Numbered from the stretch's first letter, positions 43,577-53,177 are shown. The stretch is DNA of 64,000 bases from Sorex araneus (GCF_027595985.1 NC_073308.1:11678566-11742565); one strand, 5' to 3'. The notes: a model not told the origin generated them from the letters alone. Made by a program: numbers and translations.

Positions 43577-43750
43577 GAGGCTGGAGCAAGAGTCCAGCGG
43601 GGAGGACACTAGCCTTGCATAGGGCTAGCTGGGGTTTAATCCCGACATTCCATCAGATCCCCCAAGCACCGCCAAGAGTAATTCCTGAGTGAAGAGCTAG
43701 ATGTAACCCCAGCATACTGCTAAGTGTAGCCCCAAAACAAAACAAAATAA
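43577..43750 (+). mobile_element. SOR-type SINE
   Basis: GAGGCTGGAGCAAGAGTCCAGCGGG start and CACCGCCAAGAGTAATTCC body. The A-rich tail leads into the GAA/GGA array that follows. Confidence 0.85.
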
Positions 43751-43776
43751 AAGAAGAAGCAGGAAACTGGAGCAAG

Positions 43777-43905
43777 GAAGAAGAAGAAGAAGAAGGAAGA
43801 AGGAGGAAGAAGAAGGAGGAGGAGGAGAAGGAGGAGGACAGAGGAGGAGGAGGAAGAGGCAGGAGGAGGAGGAGGAGGAGGAGGAGGAGGAGGAGAAAGC
43901 AGGAA
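43777..43905. repeat. (GAA)n/(GGA)n microsatellite
   Basis: Triplet array, GAA-rich then GGA-rich; purine-only strand. Probably grew from the SINE tail before it. Confidence 0.95.
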
Positions 43906-45354
43906 GTGTAATGATGAACCAAGATCACTTTGAGTTGGACAGTATGTAATGATGAGGAGCCTAGGTGAGAAGCAGGGGCAAGCTGGAGGGCTTGAAGCTC
44001 TGCTGGGGGTGCTGGGGGAGGGGGAAGGCGGGCCGCACGGAGGGCAGGGGGCAGGGCTCCCATTGCTCAGCTGGCTCTCCAGAGAAAGGGCTTTGACACC
44101 CAAGAGTTCTGAGAAGCCAGGCCAGATTCCTCTGGGGAGCAGGATGGGGGGCAAATGCAGACATGACCTCCCAAAGGAGCAGGGCAGGCAGAGCAGAGGG
44201 AGCTGAGACCGTGGAAAAAGGAACAGAGGTGGCATTGGGGGCAGATTTCCACAGGAGGCCAGACTGGACAGGGAGCAACTAAGGCAGCAAGAAGCAGAGT
44301 GGAGACCTGAGGCCTTCAGATGGCAAAGGTCAGCCATGTCACCCAGAGCGAAGAGCTGCCCACATGTAGCCCATAAGCTGTCTGATTATCTCCCGATTCT
44401 CTTTCTGATTTATTCGGTCTGGGGCACACCCGGCAGTGCTCAGGGTTTACTCCCGGCCTGAGCTCCGTGTCCTGGTGGGGCTCAGGGAACACTTTTGTTA
44501 AACTATAACCCCGTGGTTTACCAATTTGTTTATAATACAGTTGTTTCAGGCATGACATGTTCCAGCACGGATGTCCCTCCCACCCCCGAGCCTGTCCCCT
44601 TACAGGCACAAACGTACTTTTATAGCACAAAGGCAAATGAATTGCCAAATCTCAGATGAAGGAGAGTCAACTTGTGGTGACCGTTACATCTCACAGTGAG
44701 GTTACTAAGGTCTCTGGGCTCTCCTGTGCTGGTGGGACTGTCTGAGCCTCTGCGGATTGTTTAGGTTCCCTGAGCTTGGTGGGCTTCTGTGCCGCCTTCC
44801 CATCAGGTTGGCTGTGGTCGCACTGGGCTGACAGTACTGTGAAATCTGGAGGTGTCCAGAAGCCGTAGATCTGGAACACTATCTGTCAAGCTATAGCTCT
44901 GGCTTGACGCTGATGAGGGTCAGTTCTGGAGTTGGGCCGTTTCTGTGTTGGAGGGCGCCGGGTGTGGCTGGGGTGCTGTGCCTGGCAGAGGGGAATCTGG
45001 CCCCATTCTGAGAAGGCCCCAGGGTCCTCAGTCTGGTCCCGTCTACCTGGGTGCTGTGACACTAGGCCATTTCTCTGCTGGCAAAACGGAGGGTGTGGAG
45101 GGGGTTGTGAGTCTGTCAGCCACAGGCGAGTCACTTGCCCTGAATCCTGTCCTTTCTCCCAAGGGCAGGGTTTTCTGAGTTCATACTCAGTACTCAGCAA
45201 GACGCTTCCTAGAGGCCCGGCCGTGCAGGGGGCAAGGGGTGTCACACTGTCCTTACGCCCGAGGGACGGGGACACAGACAGTGGCTTCCGAGAAACTCGT
45301 GGGACAGGCCTTTTCTCACTGAGCATCGGTGCCCAGAAGCAGGGCAGGAGGAAC
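43906..45354. other. intergenic, little recognised
   Basis: Non-repetitive except a reversed SOR fragment at about 44415-44490 (GGGGCACACCCGGCAGTGCTC). No gene supported. Confidence 0.4.
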
Positions 45355-45359
45355 AGGAG

Positions 45360-45660
45360 CTGGCACACCCCCGCCCCCCCCCGCCACGCGACAGGGAGCT
45401 GACACCACCACCACCACCACCCCCCCCTCCCGCGACAGGGAGCTGGCACCCACCCCCCCGCGGGACAGGGAGCTGGTACCCACTGCGAGACAGGGAGCTG
45501 GCACCGCCCCCCCCCCCCCCGCGACAGAAAACTGCCCCACCCCACCCCCGCTCCCTTCCCCCTCCACAGGGAGCTGCCCCTCCCCCATACCCCTCTCCCC
45601 AGCGACAGGGAGCTGGCACCACCACCACCCCACCCCCCACCCCCGCGCCGGCTTGTCCAG
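45360..45660. repeat. C-rich minisatellite, core CGACAGGGAGCTGGCACC
   Basis: About seven units of 25-50 bp. Each has the GACAGGGAGCTG core and a variable C or CAC tract, which accounts for the length differences. Frames of both strands are artefacts. Confidence 0.92.
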
Positions 45661-45754
45661 CGGGAACGTGGGCCAGGCCCTGCTGTGGACGGGCACTCGG
45701 GGTGGGGGGGGGGCTCGCGGGCGAGAGCAGGCTCCAGCCTTCGCCCGACGGAAT

Positions 45755-45850
45755 AAGGAAGTGCCTCGCGCTGAGCGCTGCCGGCCCTGCTCAATCCCCA
45801 GCACTCGTGTGGTCCCCGGAGCACCACCAGGAGTGACCCAAAAGCAAATG
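45755..45850 (+). mobile_element. SOR-type SINE fragment
   Basis: CTCAATCCCCAGCACTCGTG and GGAGCACCACCAGGAGTGACCC; head eroded. Confidence 0.6.
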
Positions 45851-45904
45851 GACTAGGGAGAGCAGCGGGGTTTGTGCAGGTGCGGAAGCCACAATCAGTA
45901 GGGC

Positions 45905-46175
45905 AGAGGCGGAGCGGGCCGGGGAGGGGCCGGGGCGGGGCCGGGGCCTGTGGGACGGGGGCGGGGCCTGGGCGGGGCCGAGCCCGGGGCGGGTCCGGGG
46001 CGGGGCTAAGTCCGGGGCGGGGCCGGGGGGGCGGGCCGGGGCCCCGGGAAGGGCCGGTACGAGGCCGGGGCTGGGCCGGGGCGGGGTCGGGCGGCAGGGC
46101 CGGGGCGGCGCCGGGACGGGGTGGTGGCGGGGCGGGGCTGGACGGGGCGGGGCCAGGGCGGGGCTGGGGGAGTGA
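45905..46175. repeat. (GGGGC)n GC minisatellite
   Basis: Almost continuous GGGGCGGGGCC / GGGGCCGGGGC words over 270 bases, dense in CpG and GGGG runs. Can form G-quadruplexes and will read as a CpG island, but no gene start is attached to it. Confidence 0.92.
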
Positions 46176-46747
46176 TGCTGGCGGGGGCGGGAGGCGGCCC
46201 TGCGTTCAGGGGCAGCCACCCCAAGCCTGCCCGAGGGTGTGCCCCCAGTGTGGTCGCAGACCCTTCTGAACCTGTATCTCCAGTAAGGGACCGTCGCTTC
46301 TTGGAGCCCACTTTAGCAGGCACAGGGACTTAAACAGTAAAGAGGAAATGTCTGCGAACCACCGGCCCCAGAGGCTTGAGAGCCGGGGCCACCCCTGCCA
46401 AGGTGGCGAGCCTGGGCTGCCGTCCCAGAAGCTGACACTCTGAGGTGGGGCGGAGGAGAGGGGCCGCCAGGCAGAGTGAGGGTGCCGGGACTGGAACCTG
46501 AGAGACGCCAGCAGGGCCCCAGGGCCACTGGAGGCTCTGTCACCCACCAAGAAGCCACAGGCTGGACCCTGTGAAGCAGGCGGGACTGAGGAAGGAAAAG
46601 AGCAACAGGAACCCAGCGTCCACTCGGGGAAGGTCAGACCAGCGGAACCCAGAGTCCACCCAGGCCCTCAGGCAAAAGGAGCAAGGACGTTGCCTCAGCC
46701 GTGGAAAGGCTTGTAGTTGAGGCGGGGAATGGGCCACACACGTGTGA

Positions 46748-46756
46748 GCGAGCGCG

Positions 46757-46789
<33 letters not shown>

Positions 46790-46790
46790 G
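46748..46790. repeat. (CG)n(CA)n alternating tract
   Basis: GCGAGCGCGCGCGCGCGC passing into about 12 CA units, a strong Z-DNA-type sequence. Confidence 0.95.
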
Positions 46791-46949
46791 GAAACACACC
46801 GTGTCAAAGGAGCGATCTGAGAGAGGACTTCCCAGCACCCCTGACTCAGAGGCTGTCCCCATCTCTGCATGGGACGCACACTTCATAAGCACTAGGGGAC
46901 CCCTTCCGGAAAAACATTCTGGAAAATAGGGCCAAACGGATAGGACCAC

Positions 46950-47060
46950 AAAGAGGCCAGGTTCCATCCCATATGGTCGCCTGAGCCCACTAGAGTGATC
47001 GCTAAGTGCAGAGCCAGAGTATTCCCTGAGCACCACCAGGTATGGAGTGTCGTCCTCAGA
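46950..47060 (+). mobile_element. SOR-type SINE 3' fragment
   Basis: CATCCCATATGGTCGCCTGAGC and AGTGCAGAGCCAGAGTATTCCC. Confidence 0.6.
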
Positions 47061-47066
47061 AAAAGG

Positions 47067-47075
47067 TTCCAGGAA
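47067..47075. promoter_or_regulatory. candidate STAT5 site TTCCAGGAA
   Basis: Matches TTCNNNGAA about 890 bases upstream of the WAP start. Prolactin-STAT5 control of WAP is established in rodents; that this site is used is inference. Confidence 0.25.
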
Positions 47076-47081
47076 AGACAA

Positions 47082-47235
47082 AAACGGCCACAGAGATAGC
47101 GCAAGCACTGGGCATTTGCCATGCATACAGCATACCCAGGACTGGGCCCTGGCACCCAGAAGTGAAACCTGAGCACAGAGCCAGGAGTAAGCCCTGAGCA
47201 CCACCAGGTGTGGCCAAAAGAAAAAAGAAAAAAAG
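47082..47235 (+). mobile_element. SOR-type SINE
   Basis: AGAGATAGCGCAAGCACTGGG, CATTTGCCATGCATACAGC and CAGAGCCAGGAGTAAGCCC, A-rich end. Confidence 0.75.
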
Positions 47236-47489
47236 AAGCAAAAAAAAATTAAACACCCTCCACAGATGCCCCTCTGCCCCGCCCCTCCTGCTCCTTTTCC
47301 AGGGAGCTCAGAGCACTGAACTGTCACTTCCTCCTCCCCGAGGCTTTCCCTGGAAAATACGCTTGTGCTGTCCTGCACACATTCTGAGGACCTTCCTGTT
47401 CTGAATTCTCGTAAGAAACAAGCATTCATTTCAAAACTGGGAGGAAATTGTTCACTTGATTAAAAATTATTTTCAATTCACAACCATGA

Positions 47490-47598
47490 GTGCTGGGTTG
47501 GAGGGGGCTGGGGGTGAGGGTAATATTGGGATTGGAACAATGTAGGCATGAAGCCCGATCATGGACAGCATTGTCAATTACAGTGCATACTAAAATAT
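47490..47598 (+). repeat. unclassified retroelement 3' end
   Basis: GGGATTGGAACAATGTAGGC and CAGCATTGTCAATTACAGTGC resemble 7320-7415. Low confidence. Confidence 0.25.
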
Positions 47599-47629
47599 CA
47601 TTGAAGGGGCTGGAGCCCCTTCAATGATA
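47596..47629. repeat. perfect 16-bp inverted repeat
   Basis: TATCATTGAAGGGGCT, spacer GG, then AGCCCCTTCAATGATA: fully complementary. It spans the junction between the flank and a SINE head, replacing the expected CGATAGCACAG after GGGGCTGGAG. Confidence 0.97.
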
Positions 47630-47770
47630 ATACAGCAGGTGTTTGCCTTGTCCACGGCTGACCAGGTTAAACCCCCGCATCCCATATGATCCCCAGAGCC
47701 CCGCAGGAGGGACCCCAGAGCACAGAGCCAGAAGTAAGTCCTGAGCACTGCAAGGTGTGGCCAAAAGAAA
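47606..47770 (+). mobile_element. SOR-type SINE with palindromic head
   Basis: GGGGCTGGAG head, then the palindrome arm, then TACAGCAGGTGTTTGCCTTG, CATCCCATATGATCCCC and CAGAGCCAGAAGTAAG. Confidence 0.8.
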
Positions 47771-47905
47771 TTGTTCTTAAAGAAGTGTTTGATTAAAACA
47801 TAAGCCAAGTCATGGCCTGTCTGGGGGCTGTCCAAGACGGAAGAACTCGGCCCATCTGGAGCAGCACCAACACCCCCACACCCCTCGCCCCACCTCCCAC
47901 ACCCC

Positions 47906-47912
47906 TTTAAAA
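47906..47912 (+). promoter_or_regulatory. WAP: WAP TATA box (TTTAAAA)
   Basis: TTTAAAA lies 52-58 bases upstream of the ATG, which places transcription start near 47937 and gives a short 5'UTR, typical of milk-protein genes. Confidence 0.75.
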
Positions 47913-47963
47913 GGCATCACACAGCCACCAGCTGCACCTGCGACCTGCCAGCCGCTGCCCACC

Positions 47964-48045
47964 ATGCGCTGTCTCGCCAGCCTGTCCCTGCTCCTGCTTG
48001 CCCTGGAGGCCACCCTGGCCCTGGCTCCAGCCTTCAAACTGCCAG
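47964..48045 (+). CDS. WAP: WAP exon 1 (coding part)
   Basis: Encodes the signal peptide and APAFKLP. Ends CTGCCAG|GTAGGC, one base into a Gly codon. Confidence 0.93.
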
Positions 48046-49430
48046 GTAGGCCTAGGTTACCCACGTTTCCTTAGGGCACCCAGCAGCCCCCCCAGGCCTC
48101 CCTCCACTTTGAAATCCTGTGACTTGGATTTGCTAAGTGGAGAGGTCATTCACTGCGGAGGGGGGGGGAACTACAGAGCAGAGGGGTCATTCATTGGGGG
48201 ACTGCTGAGTGGAGGGGTCACTCACTCCAGGATCAAGCTGGCAAAAGGACAGAGCACTGAGGCTGGAGTGATAGTCCAGTGGGTAGGACATTTGCCTTGT
48301 GTGTGACCAACCCAGGTTCGAAAACGCCATCCCATATAGTCCCCTGAGCACTGGCAGGAATAACTCCTGAGTGCAGAGCCAGGAGTGGACGCTGAGCACT
48401 GCTGAGTGTGGCCAAAAACCAAAAAAATTAAGAGCAGAGTTCTGGAGCCAGGGCAATAGATAGCACAGCAGTAGGACACTTGCCTTGGACATGGCCTACT
48501 CAAGTATGATCCCCAGTACCCCATGCAGTCCCCCAAGCCCCCACAAGGAATGATCCCTAAGTGCAGAGCCAGGAGTGGACCCTGAGCACCACCAAGCATG
48601 GCCCCCCAAATAGTGGGGCCAGAGTAGTAGTGAAAGGGTATGGCATTTGCCTTGGACATGCTAACACCAGTTCAATAACTAGCACCCCCAAGTAGTGGTC
48701 CCCCAAACCCTTCAGGAATGACCCCAGAGCAAGAGTCGAAGTAACTGAGTGCTGCAGGAATAGCCCCCCAAAAAGAGTAGAGTGCTGCCCTGAGCCCCCA
48801 ACCTGGGAAACTCAAGACCACCAGTCCGGCAGCCTGAGTCTATCCTGTCACACCCTTGCTCCCGTTGCATGGCTGATTCACTCCATCATCAAAGGCACCT
48901 CTCTGGTGCTGGATTTATTTCCTGGGGTCTGGAACCAACTCCCCTTGGCTTCCTCGCTGAAGGCCAGGGGGAGCCAGCCTGAGCCCTGCCTCCGTGTGCA
49001 GGGCTGGTGGAAGTGTGCCCGGCCCTCACCTCGGACCTCAGCTCTTCAGAGGAGGTTCGCTGTGCTGCCAGGACGCCCTGTGAGACTGACGCCCAGTGCC
49101 AGCAGGGTGCCAAGTGCTGCCCCAGCCTTGTCTGCGGAAACACCTGCGTGTCCCCACTCATAGGTACGCTGCTCCCTTGGCCACACCAAGTCCTCGACTG
49201 GGAGAAGGAAACCCTTGTGCAGGTCTGCCCGAGTCCGTGCCCACCACATGGCTGAACACCTCTAGAAAACCAAAGCCCCAGTCAGGGGCTCAGTGAGTCC
49301 ACCCGGCAGCTCCACCAGGGCTGAGTGGTCCAGGCCTTTGTACCACACACATGCCACACCACACACACGCACACACACACACACACACACACATTCACAC
49401 AACCCCCCCTACAGGCAATGACACACCACA

Positions 49431-49491
<61 letters not shown>

Positions 49492-50086
49492 ACCAGAGCA
49501 GCTCGCTCGGTGGCCCAGTGAGGTGAGCAGCAGGTGGCAGAAGGCTGTCTCTTTCCCTTAGTGTCTGTCCCCAAGGCTGGCCACTGCCCACGGGTGCAGG
49601 CCCTGCAGACGCTGCAGCCCTGCATGGAGAGCAGCGAGTGCTCCAGAGACAAGCACTGCGCTGGCACCAGGAAGTGCTGCTTCAGCAGGTGTGCCATGAA
49701 GTGCATGGAGCCTGTGGAAGGTATGAGTCACCCCTGCCGTGACGGTGCCCAGACACAGCGTTAGCAGGTCCTGGGGCACTTGACACATGAGAACCTACTG
49801 AGCGCTTCCATGTCAAGGACACCAGGAGCATTTGCATGGAGACTCAGCTCCACATATGCTTCTGATCACAGCCTTCAGGGCAGCCCACTCCCCAGCCCTG
49901 GAGACACCCACGAACACCCCCCACCCCGCCACACACACACACACCTGGCACTGCCTCTCAGAGGGAGAGAGGGGATGGTCTCACCTACCCTTGGATGACT
50001 GCCTTGTCCTCCCAGCCCCCACCATGCAGGAGCTCCCCGAAGCCCTTGAGACCTCCATGCCCACTGCCAGGGTGCCTCTTCAGTAA
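47964..50086 (+). CDS. WAP: WAP, whey acidic protein (four exons, intact)
   Basis: Secreted milk whey protein made by lactating mammary epithelium, with two four-disulfide-core (WAP) domains (family knowledge). CDS joins 47964-48045, 49002-49163, 49562-49720 and 50016-50086: 157 aa. Signal peptide MRCLASLSLLLLALEATLA closely matches mouse WAP. Domain 1 has cysteines at 33, 48, 54, 60, 66, 67, 72 and 76; domain 2 at 90, 102, 108, 114, 120, 121, 125 and 129. VPKAG at the start of domain 2 is also shared with mouse. All introns are phase 1 and GT-AG. Strong start context (CCACCATGC). The location between RAMP3 and TBRG4 is the WAP locus of other mammals. Longer than rodent WAP (about 134 aa), mostly from the linker of domain 1 and a 28-residue tail. 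A related WFDC gene is less likely. Confidence 0.93.
48258..48428 (+). mobile_element. SOR-type SINE in WAP intron 1
   Basis: GAGGCTGGAGTGATAGTCCAGTGGG start, GGTTCGAAAACGCC in the B-box place and GTGCAGAGCCAGGAGTGGACGC. Confidence 0.88.
48440..48610 (+). mobile_element. SOR-type SINE in WAP intron 1
   Basis: TAGATAGCACAGCAGTAGG, ACCCCATGCAGTCCCCC and AGTGCAGAGCCAGGAGTGG. Confidence 0.85.
48614..48775 (+). mobile_element. SOR-type SINE in WAP intron 1 (old)
   Basis: GGGGCCAGAGTAGTAGTG head, GGCATTTGCCTTGGACATGC, then a diverged body. Confidence 0.75.
49002..49163 (+). CDS. WAP: WAP exon 2 (first four-disulfide core)
   Basis: Encodes GLVEVCPAL to TCVSPLI with all eight cysteines of domain 1, including the CC pair in AKCCPS. 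Confidence 0.93.
   Translation, partial: GWWKCARPSPRTSALQRRFAVLPGRPVRLTPSASRVPSAAPALSAETPACPHS
49370..49490. repeat. two (CA)n microsatellites in WAP intron 2
   Basis: CA runs at about 49370-49393 and 49434-49489, separated by a short linker. They occupy a third of the 398-bp intron. Confidence 0.96.
49562..49720 (+). CDS. WAP: WAP exon 3 (second four-disulfide core)
   Basis: Encodes VSVPKAGHCPRV to MEPVE with all eight cysteines of domain 2. Acceptor TTCCCTTAG, donor AAG|GTATGAG. Confidence 0.94.
50016..50086 (+). CDS. WAP: WAP exon 4 (C-terminal tail)
   Basis: Encodes APTMQELPEALETSMPTARV-PLQ and TAA. Exon 4 of other WAP genes is likewise short; the tail itself is poorly conserved. Confidence 0.88.
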
Positions 50087-50189
50087 GAGACTGTCCCCAT
50101 GGATGCCCTTGCCGGGAGAGACCAGCTCCAGCGGACTCAGAAGAACCTTTTCTCTCAGATTCAGCACGGCGAAGGCAATGCCTGCTGCT

Positions 50190-50195
50190 AATAAA
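50190..50195 (+). terminator. WAP: WAP poly(A) signal AATAAA
   Basis: About 104 bases after the stop, followed by GT/T-rich sequence (GGTTTATGCTCACGTCTGTCTG). Confidence 0.9.
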
Positions 50196-50219
50196 ACCAA
50201 GTCAGGTTTATGCTCACGT

Positions 50220-51418
50220 CTGTCTGGCCAATTCTGTGGGGTGAGAGTGTGGGATCAAGGAGCCAGATGATGGCCGCAGGGGTTGGGCATGTGGGGGAAA
50301 TAGAGGCCAGTGACATCTGGTCCACCTCTCACAGGGGAATTGCTGGGATGGGGGTAATCGGAGCAAAGCTCACAAGGACATCATGGTCTCTTCCCACCAC
50401 CGTGCGGCAGTTTGGAGACATGCCAAGGACACAGCAATGACAGAGCACTTAAGCGCTGACACTTCTCACAACACCTTCTCCTTCTGCAATGCTATGCTGG
50501 CCACGCATGTGCGTCCACTCCCACAGCCAGTGGGATTCCTACAGCTACTTCCCTGACTGCACCCCAGCTTGCTCTCTCCACACTGCACATGTGGAGAGAG
50601 AGCTCCCCCACACAGGGCTCTGCCTGCACTTGTGACTGCCATAAACATGGGCTTCCCATCACACCCACAGACACGATTCACTGAAACCATCCATGGGATC
50701 CTCAGAGCGCTCTGCCTATGTGTGTTAGCAAGAGTGTGCCAGTGAGACCCACGTGGGTGAGCACTGGAGTGCAGGAGACCCCAGACCTGCCTGCACTGAG
50801 CGAGGCTCCACCCCAACTCATATGATTAATTCCTTACTCTGGTCCCCGGGAGGCTTCCAGTCCCCCCTCTCAAAAGTCACTCACCAACATAAACCAAGAC
50901 ACGGGAAAGGGGCCTGTCACCATTAGTCAAGGCTTTTCAATGGCTCAGGGGAGTGCAAGAGTTCAGAGGCTCTGTGCGGGAGTAGGGAAAGAAGGTGGCA
51001 CCTTGCAGTCCACTGGGATGCAGCTCCAGGCTGCACTCTCAGCGGCCACCATGCCCTTCTAGGTGGAACTCCGAGCTGCCCCAGTTGTGTTTGGCCTGGA
51101 CCAGACCCTGCATGGAGAAAGGGGGCTGGATCTGGACTATCTGACTCTGGGGGCAGCAGTGGGCCTGAGGGGACCCCGTGAGGCAGGTGCTGTGCAGCAG
51201 GAGTCAGAAGCTGGGGCAGAGGCAGAGAAGGAGGCAAAGCAGTGTGAGGCTCAGGAGAAAGGAAGAAGGTGACAAAGGCAAGAGCCATGGGCTTCAGCTG
51301 CACCATGTTGCTAGGCCCTGGGGTCCCAAAGAAGGCTGACTTCTCAAAGTGGAAGGTGACAGGAGCACCAGGAAGCTTTAATTAACCTAACAAGGTGGTG
51401 TGATTCTGGGTGTTCTAT
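50220..51418. other. intergenic between WAP and TBRG4
   Basis: Non-repetitive; no gene or domain recognised. Confidence 0.45.
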
Positions 51419-51433
51419 AAAGCCATGAACTCT

Positions 51434-51472
51434 TTTTTTTTCCCCCTCCCTCCGCCGCCCGCTGCTCCCTCC
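51434..51472 (-). mobile_element. 39-bp retroinsertion with target-site duplication
   Basis: A 31-base GC-rich body followed, on the minus strand, by eight A. Perfect 15-bp duplication AAAGCCATGAACTCT at 51419-51433 and 51473-51487. Looks like an extremely short L1-mediated insertion of a GC-rich RNA; the source is not identified. Confidence 0.75.
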
Positions 51473-51647
51473 AAAGCCATGAACTCTTGACCTTGGGAAT
51501 CTTCATTCACTTCTCTTGCCCACAAAAAGATCCAACTGGAAATTTGCATTTCAATTTAAATCCCCTCACTTCGGTTAAAATTCCCCATCACTATGGGTAA
51601 ACAGTGGCCAGGCTACTATGGAAAGGAAAATAAAGTGCTTCTTCTTG

Positions 51648-51815
51648 TTTTGGGTCATATCCGGCGATGCTCAAGGGCTACTTCTGGCTTAGCTCTGCAC
51701 CCAGGAATCACTCCTGGCAGTGCTCAGGGAACCATATGGGATCCCAGGGATCAAATACAGGTCAGCCACATGCAAGGTAAATACCCAACCCACTGTACAA
51801 CAGTCCAAGCCCCTA
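51648..51815 (-). mobile_element. SOR-type SINE (minus)
   Basis: GGGTCATATCCGGCGATGCTC, AATCACTCCTGGCAGTGCTC and TGCAAGGTAAATACCC are the reversed family. Confidence 0.85.
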
Positions 51816-51856
51816 GGTATTCTGGTTAAGGGGTGTGGATAAAATATTTCCCTTTG

Positions 51857-52025
51857 CGCGGCCAGAGAGATATTACAGCAGGGATGGCACTTGCCTTGCA
51901 TGTGTCCAACTTGGGTTCAATCTCCGGCATCCCATATGGTACTCCAAGCATCACCAGGAGTGATCTCTGACCACAGAGCCAGGAGTAAGCCTGAGTACCA
52001 CTGCACATAGCCCAAAACCAAACTT
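51857..52025 (+). mobile_element. SOR-type SINE
   Basis: GAGAGATATTACAGCAGGGATGGC, GGTTCAATCTCC and CACCAGGAGTGATCTCTGACC. Faces the copy at 51648-51815, so the two form an imperfect inverted pair. Confidence 0.85.
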
Positions 52026-52242
52026 TCCCCAATGTTTCAGATGCATTCCAGAGGGGAGCCCTTGAGAGCAGAGGACCTGATGTCCATCTGGAAGAGAGAA
52101 CACTGCTAGGGCCCCCTCCCTAGTTTTGAGACCTACAAAATCTCACTCACCACTACTCCAAGACTTCCTGACTCAGCACATATTGCTGTGTACTCCAGAC
52201 CCATTAACATCTCTAAGACTTTAGCAAACGATAATGACTGTG

Positions 52243-52271
52243 ATACACACACACACACACACACACACACA
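52243..52271. repeat. (CA)n microsatellite
   Basis: About 14 CA units. Confidence 0.95.
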
Positions 52272-52279
52272 GTGACCAG

Positions 52280-53017
52280 CAGGAGGATGCAACCCACCTG
52301 AGAATGTAGATAGAAGAGATTTCCTTTGAAAGTCCTGTGCCACCTCGTAGAGGAGTCAGAGAAGATCCCATGTGACATGTGACAGGGAGAAGCCACTTTT
52401 CCGAAGGAAGGGTGGGCTTATAAGAGTACAAGAAATCATACAGGGTGAAGCATTGCCTGGAAGGAAGAATCAGGAGAGCTAAAGATGATAGATGCTTCAA
52501 GGCAACAGGTGTGGGAAGACAGAAACCAAAGGAGGTCTGGAATACCTGGATTTGGTACCCTGTGTCGACTGCAGTGGTTACAGAGACGGAGGAGGAGAAA
52601 AAGGAGAGATAGCTCCCAGAATAAGTCTGGAAAGAAGCCATTCAGGTGAAATAAGCAGGGGATTCCAGGTGTACAAAACAGGTGAGAGATCTTCCTGTGA
52701 CATCATCCGAGTCGCTGCTGTCATGAACATGTTACTAGGAAAGGGGCATAAACCAAGAAATTAAATATAGTTCAAAGGGGTAAGGGGGAAAATGAGAAAT
52801 AAGAGAAACACCGTGGGCAGCAGTAAAGGGAGATTCCAGAATGACACTGTGTCCAAAGTATAGCCAAGGATAAGCCACCCTGGAGGTGGGTTGGGAGAGA
52901 CCTCTAAGAGAGGTTAGCTGGTGCCCTGTCTCATATGTGCAAACATATTGGTAGATTTAGACAACTAGAGAGAATTTGAAGCAGATTTATGATAAGTACA
53001 AGAAACTGTTCTTTCTT
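52280..53017. other. intergenic, no gene seen
   Basis: AT-moderate non-repetitive sequence upstream of TBRG4; nothing recognised. Confidence 0.4.
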
Positions 53018-53177
53018 GGTGGGGGGAGGGGTGTGTTCACACCGAGGTGATCCCTGTTCAGGGGCTACTCCTGGCTCTGTGCTTGGGGGCTGTTCCCAGA
53101 TGATGTGCTAGGGAAATTTGGTTCCAGGGATAAAATCCCGTGTGCATACACCCATTGAGCGATCTCCCAGCCTAATA
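53018..53177 (-). mobile_element. SOR-type SINE (minus, old)
   Basis: GGGGCTACTCCTGGCTCTGTGC and CATTGAGCGATCTCCCAGCC are the reversed body and head. Confidence 0.75.

Larger units (their letters stand above)
48046..49001 (+). other. WAP: WAP intron 1
   Basis: A 956-bp intron carrying three SOR-type SINEs head to tail; acceptor CGTGTGCAG. Confidence 0.9.

Noticed and set aside
44886-46219. Long frames of up to 313 codons rich in Gly, Pro and Arg
   Set aside because: They lie in C-rich and GGGGC minisatellites; composition artefacts.
46748-46790. CpG island promoter for an unknown gene at 45900-46800
   Set aside because: CpG density comes from the repeat itself; no splice-consistent exon or TATA/Inr element found.
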